Assembly (NCBI GenBank): GCA_018389105.1
Contig: JACATO010000309.1
Location: 310,001-374,000 of the forward strand
DNA from: Nautilus pompilius
Taxonomy: Eukaryota > Mollusca > Cephalopoda > Nautilida > Nautilidae
Length of the DNA: 64,000 bases
Direction of reading: 5' to 3'
The position numbers and the translations under genes were made by a program. Positions 1 to 12,300 of the stretch are shown piece by piece. Numbering within the stretch: the stretch's first letter is position 1; each line of letters opens with the position of its first letter. A model generated the notes under the pieces. That model was not told the DNA's origin. It saw only the letters and a list, made by a program, of their open reading frames with translations, and ran no database searches.

Positions 1-179
1 ACAGGAACATTTCCTAAAGAAGCTAATTTTAAATACAGTGTTTGCACATGCATAAAATATCGAGCATTTATATAATCACATCTGACATTACTCACCGAAT
101 TCAAGTCTATATTCATTGACAGATGTTTACAGTTCATTTACCTTAAAAATTTCTTTTAAATGATCAAATACATATCCAG

Positions 180-350
180 GGTTATGAAACAATGGTTGGA
201 GAACGAGGGATGCAACTCAGTGGAGGACAGAAACAACGTGTTGCCATAGCTCGAGCACTGATACGCAACCCAAAAATCCTGCTTCTTGATGAAGCCACAT
301 CTGCATTAGATAACGAAAGTGAGGCTATAGTCCAGGCTGCTCTAGAAAAG
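180..350 (+). CDS. ABCB exon 1 of window: NBD1 signature and Walker B
   Basis: The acceptor is CAG at 177-179 and the donor GTGAGG at 351. The 57 codons enter and leave in phase 0. They carry the ABC signature LSGGQKQ, Walker [12 protein letters not shown] with the catalytic Glu, and the D-loop of the first nucleotide-binding domain. The exon is the counterpart of 20034-20180 in NBD2. The Walker A and Q-loop exons of NBD1 are upstream of the window. Confidence 0.95.
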
Positions 351-3300
351 GTGAGGAGGGAGTTGTTTTGTAGTGGTGCAGATTTTATCCAAATTGCTAG
401 TGTAGAAAAACTTGTTAATCACTTATCTGCACAAGAATTCTGCAGATGCTGGTAACATGGGAGGTCCCAACTTCCAAAGGTTGGTTTGCTTTTTAAACTG
501 ATCATCAAGAAAGCTCGGGATCCTGTAAATGGTGATTACCTTTCCCAGTCCATCCTGAGATTAAAACCCAGCTGAAACAAATCATTGTAATCACATCTGG
601 CTAAGTTTCATTTGAATGCCCCTATGATTGAGCCTAGTAAATGAGGTCATAATTGCCTCCTTTTAATTTTACTCAACAGTTTTTATAAAGAACTTCTTTT
701 GCTTTCAGAAATATTAAGTTAATAAGAGATCAATATAAAATTTTTGTATTTTTTCTGACAATCACACACTCTCTCTCTCTTTGTGTGTGTGTGTAGGGGG
801 AGGTAAAGCTCCATCTACCAAACTCGTTCATAAAGAGAAACCCCGAGACGTAACAGACTAGTATACACTTCTACTTCTGGATAATCAAGTTTCTCTAATA
901 ACAAACCCCTTATATATCAAATTCCTACAATGTCCCTGTCATTATAACTAAGCCTAGAGTATAATAATGTATTATACTATCTTAAACCAAACTATATACT
1001 TCATATTAAATCAATGACAATGGATTCCAGTTCCACATTTACTGTTAAACCAAAGAAAAACAACAATAGCTGCTTTTATACTGCGCTGTTACTTTAGTGA
1101 GTGCGTATTTACCACCCGTTCTGTAATAGTTGCTATGGAACAGTGTGGCTACACCGTCCACTTGAAAAGCCTGCATCAAACGGTTCATAGGCCCAGACAC
1201 TGCTAACATGGCACGTTTCCTTAATCTTTTTTCATATCTGGCAAAAGTCAATATGTGGGCTTATGTTGAAGCTGGTGAAAAGGAAGCAGAAGAGTCTGTC
1301 GTGTACACACAGGTGAGTGATGAAATCATTTGTTGCACATTTTTTTACCCAATGCTTGATGTTGCAATTTTATTTCATTTCCAGATTTGTGAAACCTCGA
1401 TTTTCCCTGATGTCTGGGACACAGAGGGTTATAATATTGAGTGTTTAACATGGGCATTGTTTTGGATAAATAATAGCGCCGTGTGGCCACATCACAGGGA
1501 ACAACAGGGTTAACTTCTGATGTTGAAGAATATGTTTAGGGCTTAAAGTAACTTCAGTTTGTCAGAGAATTTAAGAGAATTCTAAAAACCTAAAAAAGGT
1601 TACAGTCGCCACAAATGGGATTACTTTACGATATTTATAATCGAGTTGTTTCCATTTTTTTCCCAGAGGTAATGGCGTGTTCCAGTAAGCAGCAGTTACA
1701 AATCAAAAATAGAGACAAAGCTGCAGAAGTTAGATGCGATGGATCAAGGGCTGCTGCACAATTAGGCCCCTAAAAAGAAAAAAAAATCCAGATGAGGGCA
1801 GTTACAATAGGCAGCAGCATGACAGGAAGCCCTAAGAATGGGTATGGAGAAATCTATCAACACTGAAAATGGTGCCGGAGGAAGCAGCTGTGAATAGTAA
1901 TGTTAAAGAAGAACTGTAAATCCTTTCTCTGCTTGCAACCATGGCATGATTTCCCCTTTTCAATTGACATTTTTTCTGGTAGCAGGTTGTAAAACAAAAA
2001 AAAACTGATATGAATGTCTTTACAATGAAATCCTGCTGTCAGTAGAATGCGCAGTGTAGATGTCTAGTCATCTTCAAAGCAGCAACTCTGACGGTTCTGA
2101 GAAATTAGGACCTTTTGTGTGTGACCAGCAAGTATGCTAAACCTAGATGCTTCAAAAAAAATGTAAAATGGATACCTAGCAGATATAATAAAATTTCTAC
2201 AAATTCATGGATAGCATCATCTCTGTTCAAAAAATGGCTGTGCAGTGTGGATATCAATGTCTTGCACAAGGGCCTGTGCTTAAAAAGTGTGACCAAGGAG
2301 TACTTTCTCAAGTTAAGATGGCTTATAAAAGACAGCTGTGGAATGTTCCTCTAATGTGCCAAAGTTAAAATGGGGCATTCTCCAGGCAACGCAGGCTTTT
2401 TATAACTTGACTAAAGGCGAATGCAATAGAAAATTACTTCAAGAGAGCAGGATTTATGCCTAATGTTGGAGAAGTTTCTGTCACCACAGATATTTCAAAA
2501 GAAAGCTGTGCCAGTGGGGGGTAAAGTTTCTGTTGAGGCAGAAGGATGCAATAAGTGACAAGAAGATTGCAGGTAAAAAAAAATGTGATGTTTGAAGAGT
2601 TTGTCTCAGTAGTGGTTTGTACTTCCCAAGAAGTGACTCAAGATGAAGAGTCAAGAGATGAAGGGCCAGAACCAACTTATGAAGGAGAAAGAAAACCAGA
2701 GAGAGCTCTAAAGTGAAGTTAATGGCGCTTTAGATGCAATAGAGATTTTTCTTTAACCCCAGATATATCCAAAGCTATATACTCAAAACTGTTCAGGGAA
2801 CTGGAACGGTTTGTATCAGGTGAAATGATAAAGCAATCCTGGAAAAGAACTATAAAGACACCACCGACCAAACCTGACTGACTGTTCTGACTGCATGGTT
2901 TAAATGTTACTCTACCATTAATCCATCTAGTTATCTTCACAAGGATTTTAGAAAAACACGTATGCTGAATAAGTTTCTGAACAGCCCTCTTTACAAAGAA
3001 CTCCCATATACAGTTTAAAAATTTAATTTTCTTGAATTTTGCTATTTTGGAAGTTTGACTGTATATACTTGTGATTTGGGGAAAAGAGTGGATTTCTAAA
3101 AGAAAATAAAAATAATTTATTCTACTTACATGGTGATAGTTAGTATTTTGTTTTATAAAAAAAAAACAACAAGAGGATTAATTGCTTTGTGCAATGACTG
3201 AAAGTTTATTAAGAATTCATAATAAATAGAAATTTTATTATATAACTAAAACAAAGCTTCTATAACTTAAAACTGCATACTTAACAAAATGCCACTTTTA

Positions 3301-6300
3301 GTAAAATTTTGTACCTGTTGATTAATGTGAACTGTGCTTTGATCTTAATGGACAGGTGCTGGATAAGCATTGCAAGGCATAACTTGCAGAGAAGGTTCTG
3401 GCCAAGTAGATTCGGTTCTGGCTAACAATAACAGTGCGCCTGGGAAGTATGTTCACCAACGTTCAAGCTAAGAAAAGGTTGTAAAAAATTTGTGTACTAT
3501 GTCTGAAATAACAAACAACTCTCTTTTCTCACTTCCTATGTGGAAACGAGTCAGTACATGAATCTCTCTTTTCTGGAATTCATAAGAGATCTGTCCAGAT
3601 TATGAATCCAGTCATCCTTTTGAATTTCTAGTCAGCTTTGTGGGGATTCAGGACATAGAAATTCTGGATTAAGAAACAAAATTAAGTTTATTTATGTTTA
3701 TCCTGTGCACATACATTACACATGCATGCAGTAACTACTAATCATCTTGATCACTTTTGATTAGCAATAGTTCTGATTTTTCAATTATACTAACATTTAG
3801 ATCATCTTTGAACAGCTCTACTCATGCTTAGGTTTTCTGGCATCTCTTATTAGTCAGTCAGGCATGGTTTTTAAATAATTATACATTTATAAAGTAGACA
3901 TAGAAATTAACCTGTAGAAAAAGCAGTATAGTTAAGAAACACTGCAGATTCGATTCTAACCTACCATTATTTGGAAAACTAATCGAAGATTTTCCCATTT
4001 ATTCTTTGTCAGGCCGGGAAGGGTCGGACAACCATTATCATCGCTCATCGCTTGTCGACAATCAGGAATGCTGATATAATCATAGCCATCCAAGATGGGG
4101 TTCAAGTAGAACAAGGAAGCCACAATGAACTGATGTCGAAGGAAGGTCTGTACTACCAGCTAGTCACTTTACAGGTAAGCAAGCAGTATAAGAGAAAAGC
4201 ATTCCTTTGATTCACCATATCACTGCTGAAAAATATTCCATCTAGAGTTGTCAGACAAGCAGTTTGTCTACAAGTGGAATTTTGTACTACAATCTTTGTA
4301 ATTATCCCTTTTTGAAGACAACTTTTGGCGTCTTAAAGGTAATGCTACTAAGAAATTTGTGTTTGGATTTGGACAGTAAGTGCCCTCAATAAAACATGGG
4401 AGCATATAATATCTATACTCAATTTAAAAAAAAAAAGGAATCATGGCCAGTGATGGAAATGGGGAGGTACGCAGGAGGGACAGCATTCCCCTACTTCTCA
4501 GTTTTCCTGCATGTCACCACAACGTGCAAGACTTCAAACTGATCATCTCTCAACTCTTCTATCTATTAAGTCGGTGGGACCTCCTCTGCCAGAATCTAAC
4601 CCCAAAGAATATGTGAGGACATAGCTTCTTAGCAGCCGAAGGAACGGCATGCAGAAAGAGGTGGTGACAGAAAAAAATGGAGATTATATACCATTATGGA
4701 ACATTCTGTAATGTAAACTGGAGTGTAATTCACTTAATTTTCATTAATAAATAAGTAGAAATTCCAGAAGTGAAGATTGTACTTACATTTATATACTGGC
4801 TGATCATCGTACGTATATACTACAAATAGCTAGATTTGTAAACTGTACACTATTATTACTGACTGATCATTGTATGTATATAGTACATATAGCAAGATAT
4901 GCAAAATTGTAAACTGAACACCATTCTTATTCTCAATAAATTTATGAATAATCTGAAAAAATTTTATTTTTCCAAAATGTGTTTGTTTTACCTATCTTTA
5001 TTTAACTGAGTTACTGATATGTAATCATCATACCCAGTGCATATAGGCTCAAAATAGCCCTGAAAATTACCATATTACAAAAGATTGCTCAAGGGGGGGG
5101 GGGCCTATAGCGTCTATCCCCTTCCTTCCCAACCTCAGCCTCACGGACTTTAGCGTATCCCTAGGTCCTAAAACCCATTTCCATCACTGGTCATGGCAAA
5201 TTTTGGAAATGTCTCAAGCTGAGTTTAACTATGGTAAAATTCAGGCATAGTCAAGCAAATTCTCGAAACTGGGCTCGAAAGAGACTATGGCTTTTCAGTC
5301 CAAAGAAATCCAACCAGAGAAATTTTAGAAGCCAGGGAATCATAGTTAAGAAACCAGAAGAGAGATGAACATTGTGGCAGCATCTTTTTTTTTTAAGAAC
5401 AGTATGGTTTTATTGTTGTGTGCGATTCAAAACAAAGTAGCATTGCAATTTCTTGACGTAGTCTGGTAATAATGTAAGCACTTTAATACAAACAGCTAAA
5501 AAATGGTCAGCACTACGCCGAGGAAGCATCATGCATTACATAACAAAATGCTGGATTTTTGTTTAATATAAAAATCAACTAAATATTTGGTTTTCATTGT
5601 TATTTTCCCATTTTATAGCATTCCTTAAAGGTGTCTAGTAGTAATTAGTTTATGTTTTATTTGATTCAGCAATTGTCTTTTAAAAAGATTCCCCCTTCTC
5701 TCCCTATGTCAATTAAGCCCCTGAGTATTACTGATCTTTAGTAATTCTAATGAATAGTTAAGGTGAAAACTGTGTCAGAACATCTTCAGGTAATCAACGA
5801 GTCGGCATGGTTGCCATGGAAGCCAAATGAATAGAAAGTTGTGAACCTGCTACATCTTGCATTGAACATCATATCTACTGCCATAGAAGAACCTTTCTTC
5901 TAACTTGGTGCGAAAGGCCAAACTTGAATGTCCGTATCTTACATTAAATATCTTTTAGTATTTGAGACTTTCCTATGCTTCAGATCTTCAATCTAATAAG
6001 ATATTTTTTTTTCTTTTTTTTTTTAAAATCAATGCCTAACTTAACTTCTGGAAAACGAATAGATCACACACACACACACAGGTTTATAAGAAGAAAAAAA
6101 AACTTGAGCACTTCCATTTCAAGCAAATTATCAAATCAGATCATCTCAACCATGATGATGTGAACAGACGTCGACAGCGCCACACTGTCCAGTAATCTTG
6201 TGCGTGTGTGCATGGAAGTTAGAATGCATAATAACAGAAAATCGCTGATAATTCAGAATAAACAGGCACTGAACCTGTTAACCTGAATTTATAACTCTGA

Positions 6301-9300
6301 CACAGGAAGGCTGCTGATCAATTTACACTTTTCAACAGACCTAAGTGATTTTAGTAGCTGAGTGATCAACTGAACCATGACAACAAATATGCTTGTAATT
6401 AGTTCTGAAGAATTTAATTGTGGATTCATCTCCTGCATAAAAATGTTTTTTTTAATAATAACAAAAATTGGATATGGAAAATTTTCAGTAACTGCATATA
6501 CATCTTGTTGTAAAAAATCATCTAATTCAGTTTCCATATATATCAGCATTCTGAGGTTGGGCAATTAGTAGAAAGATTACTACTAATAAACAGGCAAGTT
6601 TGTTCTCTCCAGTTTTCATGTTTACCAATAAAGGTTTAACTTTGCGCAAACATTTTATCCGTTCAAATGGGATCAATACATGACAATTTACTTTATCTAT
6701 ATCAGCAACACACTGATGCATTGTTCCTTTAATTGGTTATTATTTGCTACAGAAACTGTAATATATATATATAACATCCTAAGAGCTGATAATTAATTCT
6801 ATTTTTCTTTTTTTAGCTGATGGCATAGGAAGAAATAATCTAATGCTGGTGGGAGATTTAAATTATTTTTCAGTGCTATCTATTTTATGATAAGTGTAGA
6901 TCCCACTTCCCTCACATCCAAAAATCTGTTTTCCCAACAAAAATTTATCTGCTTATTCTTTAAATTTCTCATTAGATTTAACAAACTTTTATTGTATTTT
7001 TTCAGAGACAAGCCGTTGAAAGTGGTCTAGGTAAGTTTTCATTAAGTAAAAACAAAAACAAAACTTTTTCGCAATTATTACCATTATTCCCTTAATTCTA
7101 TTAAATTAACATACCAGTATATACTGTTTTTGCTGGGTTTTTGGTCATCTATTAAGCCGAACAAAGGGAGATAACAACAATGGAACGGTAGACGACGGGT
7201 TAACAAATAATTTTAAAATTAACTGCACACACCTTGATGTCACGGATACCTGTGATGTCATTTTCATCAAACTATCTCCTTTCAATAATTCATCCATAAT
7301 ATTAGCCGAGAATTTTTTTTTTTTTTTTACAGTCTTGGTTACATATTACTTGTATACAGGCGGATCCCTGGGCTACAAACGTCCGAATCATGACATTCTG
7401 TACACACGAACAGACCGACCGACCCCCGTAAAGTCGTCTGTTATTTCAGATCTTGTACTCGTTAAGACGCTGCCGTTCGTGTGAATTCATATTCAATTTC
7501 TGATGACACCCAAACCCCCCGTCATGCCTCCTAAACGGAAAACTGATGCAAGTGCTGGTGATGCATCAAAGAGGAGGAAAACAATAGTGATGGAGGAGAA
7601 AGTTGACGTTATAAAGCGTTCTGAAAAGGGATGAAACGCCAGCAGACGTTGGCGTTAGGCTACAGTTGGTCGACGATCGGGACCATTTTGAGGGGCGAAG
7701 TGCGGATAATGGAACGGGTTAAAGGTTCTGCCTCGACAAAGGCAATAATAATCACAAAGCAATGCAGTGGGTTGGTCATTGAAATGGAAAGGCTTCTAGT
7801 GATATGGCTGAATCAGCGAAATATACCAATTAGCTTCGCGTTAGTGCAAGAAAGGGGGGCCAGAAAGAAGCCTTTTCAATGATTTGAAAGCTGCACGTGC
7901 TAGTACCTCATCTGGTGGAGAGGAATCTGTTGCTAGTCCTGGTTGCTTTAACCGTTTCAGAGTGAGGGGCAAACTTGCACAACATCAAATTGCAAGGGGA
8001 AGCAGCGAGTGTATTTAAAGTGTTTAAGAATATTTGGAAGTGTGTTTTTAATGTTTCTTAAACTATATATATGTATATATACAAACCGTTTGTATGGGTT
8101 CTGAGTCACATACAAATTTAACTGTTGTAAGAACGGAACTCGTTCATAACCTGGAGACTCTGCCTGTACTTTGAAAGAAAATCAAAGCAGCTTCCAAAGT
8201 AAGTTTTCTGGTTTTCTTTCTGTGTTTTCACATTCTAAGTTTGTTGCTTTTGTGGAAAATAATGTCCCAAGTACATATCGTTTGTTTACAAAAATGTACA
8301 TAATGAAAAGTTTCATGCTATAGGAAAAATCAAACCAGAATATTGAACTACTGTCCATCTAAAGTAGTTTTAAACTATCCTTCAAATACTCTAAATGATA
8401 CTGAATTATGGATAAGTTATTATCCTGTTTACTGCCTAAAAATTTTTTAACTTTGGAGAATTTTTTCCTATTGTTGAATTATGTCGTTATAAAGTCAAGA
8501 AGAAATGTTCTGCTGCTGTTAATTTTGATCAGTCTACCATTTCTGTCAAATATTTATCAACAACATATTTACAAACTTTTTTTAATTTCAATCTGAAACA
8601 TGCTTTACGCAGTCCTTCCACAAATTAGCCAGAGCCGCCACTATCCACTCCAATGAGCTGGTCTGGTAATCTCAGATAAGGCAAACTATATTAGTAACGT
8701 TAATGAAGTCCTTTCTAAATCTACAAAATGTAAACTTGTTAATGGAGATATATAACCAGCTAACAAACTAAATAAAATTAAGCAAAACCTAAGGGTTTGT
8801 CTAATCAACAGACAATGTAAATCAATATGATCAAGTGCAAATACCTAATGTGACAAGTCCATAATTTAATTTATAGTATAAACTGATAAGACTTGTTAAA
8901 ACAATGAGCAGAACCTTATGGTAAGACAAAGTGAAAGATCACAATAATAATTAATGAAAACTACAAAAACTACATGAATGACAGAGTCTCTACTTACAAA
9001 AGAAACAGTAACAGAGTAAAAGTAGATTAAAGAAAAATGGCTTTCCTTCTCAATTTACTAGTAGCTGGTTCTGGATTATTAAATTACAATACTGTCAATT
9101 AGTTTAGAATTTTGTAAGATAAATAGCTAATCTCAAGTGGCTTTGCTAAGCATACTTTTGGCCAAAACAGAATAATAAAAAGTAACATTTGAAAACCCAT
9201 CTGTAGCTACATCTTTAATAATCACCTGAAGTTCTGTTACAGATGTGAATGAAATAGATATCCTCAGTGTCAGTGAAGAGGATGTTACAGTGGACAAACT

Positions 9301-12300
9301 GAAAAGGCAACTAAGCAATGACAGCAAACGAAGTTTGGTTGTTAGACGGAGTACAAGACGAAAGGGTACAGCAGTTAATATAGAAGACTCAGTCAAGAAA
9401 AACAAGGTAAATTAAATTTTTGTTTATTAAAAATTAATAATAAATCAATCAAGGTATCCAACTTAAAATAAGCTCATTCAACACTAATCATAGCTAAATC
9501 AAAGTATTTACAGTGAATAAATAAAAGCTTGTAAAAGTATAACTTAACTAAGTAACAATTAATCAGGTACAACTTCAGAAATACTAAATTCAGATTTTCA
9601 CACTGAACTTAAAACAAAAATACTTCAATTTTCAAAATTTAAAAAAAAAAATCAAATGTGATTGAAATTAATTAAGAAAATTTTGAACTTCAAGTTTATA
9701 AATGTCCAATTTCCATCTCTAGGGTGTTGTCGAAAAAATGTGTAATAACCCAGTCTGGAAGGTCTGTCTCTTTCTCTTTAGACTGAAGAGACAGCGCCAG
9801 CTGGAATCACCAAGAGAGTTTTCCAGGCCAATGCACCAGAATGGCCATTTATTTGTCTGGGATGCTTGACCTCCCTGGTTCTTGGTGGAATAAATCCAGT
9901 CTTTGCCATTCTCTTCAGCGAATTTATCAGGGTAAGCTGCAGTAAAATACATTCATATGCCCAAAACATAATTTTAACCTTTGTATTTTCATATCCAATC
10001 TCTCATCTATGAGCTAGCATCCTGTTGGTTGATTGGTTATGAACTTAAATATATATATCTGGGACAGCACAGACATGACATCTTGTTTCAGTAAACCCCA
10101 GGTAAAACTGAAGTAGTCTTACTGTACCTTTTTTTATCCAATAAGAGGGATGATGTTCATAAAAACTCTCAGCAAATGGATACATCAGACTACTCGGGCA
10201 GAGTGTTTTTTGTAAAAGTAACATTTCTGTATAGATGGACAGGGTCTAAATGTGATACTGTAGAGATACCTCCCTCCAGTGATAACTGTACAGTAACCCT
10301 TTCCCTGCACACTCACCAAGCAGCCCACCCTTGATAAGCATTCTAAAAATGCTGATACTGGGGGAAGAAAAAAAAAACAAACTTTCTATTCATTATGTAG
10401 AAAAAAAATAAACATAAACCACAAGAATAATGTAGGACAATAATTATCATGAGTAATCTATTAGTTTAACTTTGCCTAAGCCATGTTATATGTATATATA
10501 AATTTGTGTATCATAAGTTACATGGTGAGATCAATGCTGTATGAGACAGACGCTTTTAAACATTTTAAATGATGCAGTATATCGAATGAACAAGATTAAT
10601 ATCAGCTTTGGTATAAGAAAGAGAATTCACATACGTTCCACCTGGAAAACTCTTCATAGAAGCGATTAAAGAAAAAATCTTGCTTTTTAATGAACAGTGG
10701 GTTTTTCTGCCCTCCACAGATTTTTGCTCTTCCTGATCTTGAAAAACAGAAATACTGGGCCTATCTTCTTGGAGGAATAATGATTGCCATTGGGATCGTA
10801 CTTTGTCTACTCCGGTTGGCTCAGGTCAGGGTTAGACATGCTTCTAAATTCTCTATGCTACCTTTTTAATTATTTGAGAAGTATGTCTGTATATTTATGG
10901 GAAGCAGATATTGATCCTACATTAGTAACATAAGTGTGTGTGATTACTCTGTTAAGATCAATACCCACTTCCCATAAACATGTGGGCATACTTCTCAAAG
11001 GATAAAAAAAACTTCTTGAATGGTTACTCATCTCTTAAAATTGTTAATTTAAATGAAATTAGCTTTCATCTTAAAAACATTTGTGTAGATACATTTATCC
11101 AAGCAAATGCTCTACCAAAGAGAGTTATCTCTCTTGGAAAACCACATAATACCATATTGGTTCTAATTGCTGCCCATTCCCAACCAGCCCAAAAATATAT
11201 ATTAAAAACCCATCCATTTATCTATATGCACAAATATCCACAATAAACATGTCAAATTCTTTAGGAATATTTTGGCAAAAGAATATTATCTATCAAAGAA
11301 TTACTTAGTTGATAAGATTACCCTTGATCACTTCATTAAAAGATACTAAATGATGATCAGCCATCTCAGCTTGAGTCAGTAGTAGCCTACATACTTCAAA
11401 GTCCTTTTCATTTCTGAAGAATACACACCAGCAATAAGCAGAATGTTTATTTGTGATATTCACTTATTGTTTTTTTAACATGCCTTTCTACCTACATACT
11501 TAACTCCATAAGCACTTCACTAGAAAATGGGACTATATCAATCTGGAAAAGAAAACCATCAACAAAAAATAAGCAAAAACCTACAGGCATGAAAAAAAAA
11601 GACACAGTGAGTCATACTTGGCACAACAACCAAAAATTTCTGCCTCTGTTATTCTAAAAGGGAAATGAAAACTGCCTGCTTTGTTGATTCCTGCAAACAG
11701 TCTGAAGGACATGAACTGGAAAGGCAGAAAATAGTTTAAACTGTCATTTTCCTTTGTTTTATTTGTACCTCAAACTTAATTAATTAGACTTAAAGCCATG
11801 TAAACAACTGCCACCAGGTTTCTTGGTCTAATATTATTTATTTAAGTGTTAAATTCCTATAACAAAATAATTGCATGCCTTTATGAATAGTTGGCCTGTA
11901 GTAGGGAAAGGAAGACTAATTATGGCAATGAAATCTTCACTTTATTTGGCAGGGTTATTCTTTTGCCAAATGTGGAACAGAACTTACAAAGCGACTAAGG
12001 CAACAGTCATTCCAAGCAATGCTTCGGCAAGTAAGTTAAAAAGATTTACCTTTCATTTTTAAAGACAGGTAGTTAAGCCTTTTTCAGTTACATGCTAAGA
12101 AAGAATGCCAACCCTGAGAACCACCAAAATCATATTGAATGGGGGGCACTGCTAAGGTTAGGGGCTCAATCAAGTTCAATTCCCGCAGTGGACCAAGTCA
12201 GTTTGGTGTACCTCCCTGCCAGTTTCTTCTTGTTCCCCCTCACCAGATGGCTCTGTAGGTTTCTTCCAAACATTCTGGTTTTCTCCCACATCCAAAAAAA

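Noticed and set aside
9719..9969. Minus-strand ORFs over the TM7 exon
   Set aside because: Shadow frames opposite a well-supported transporter exon.
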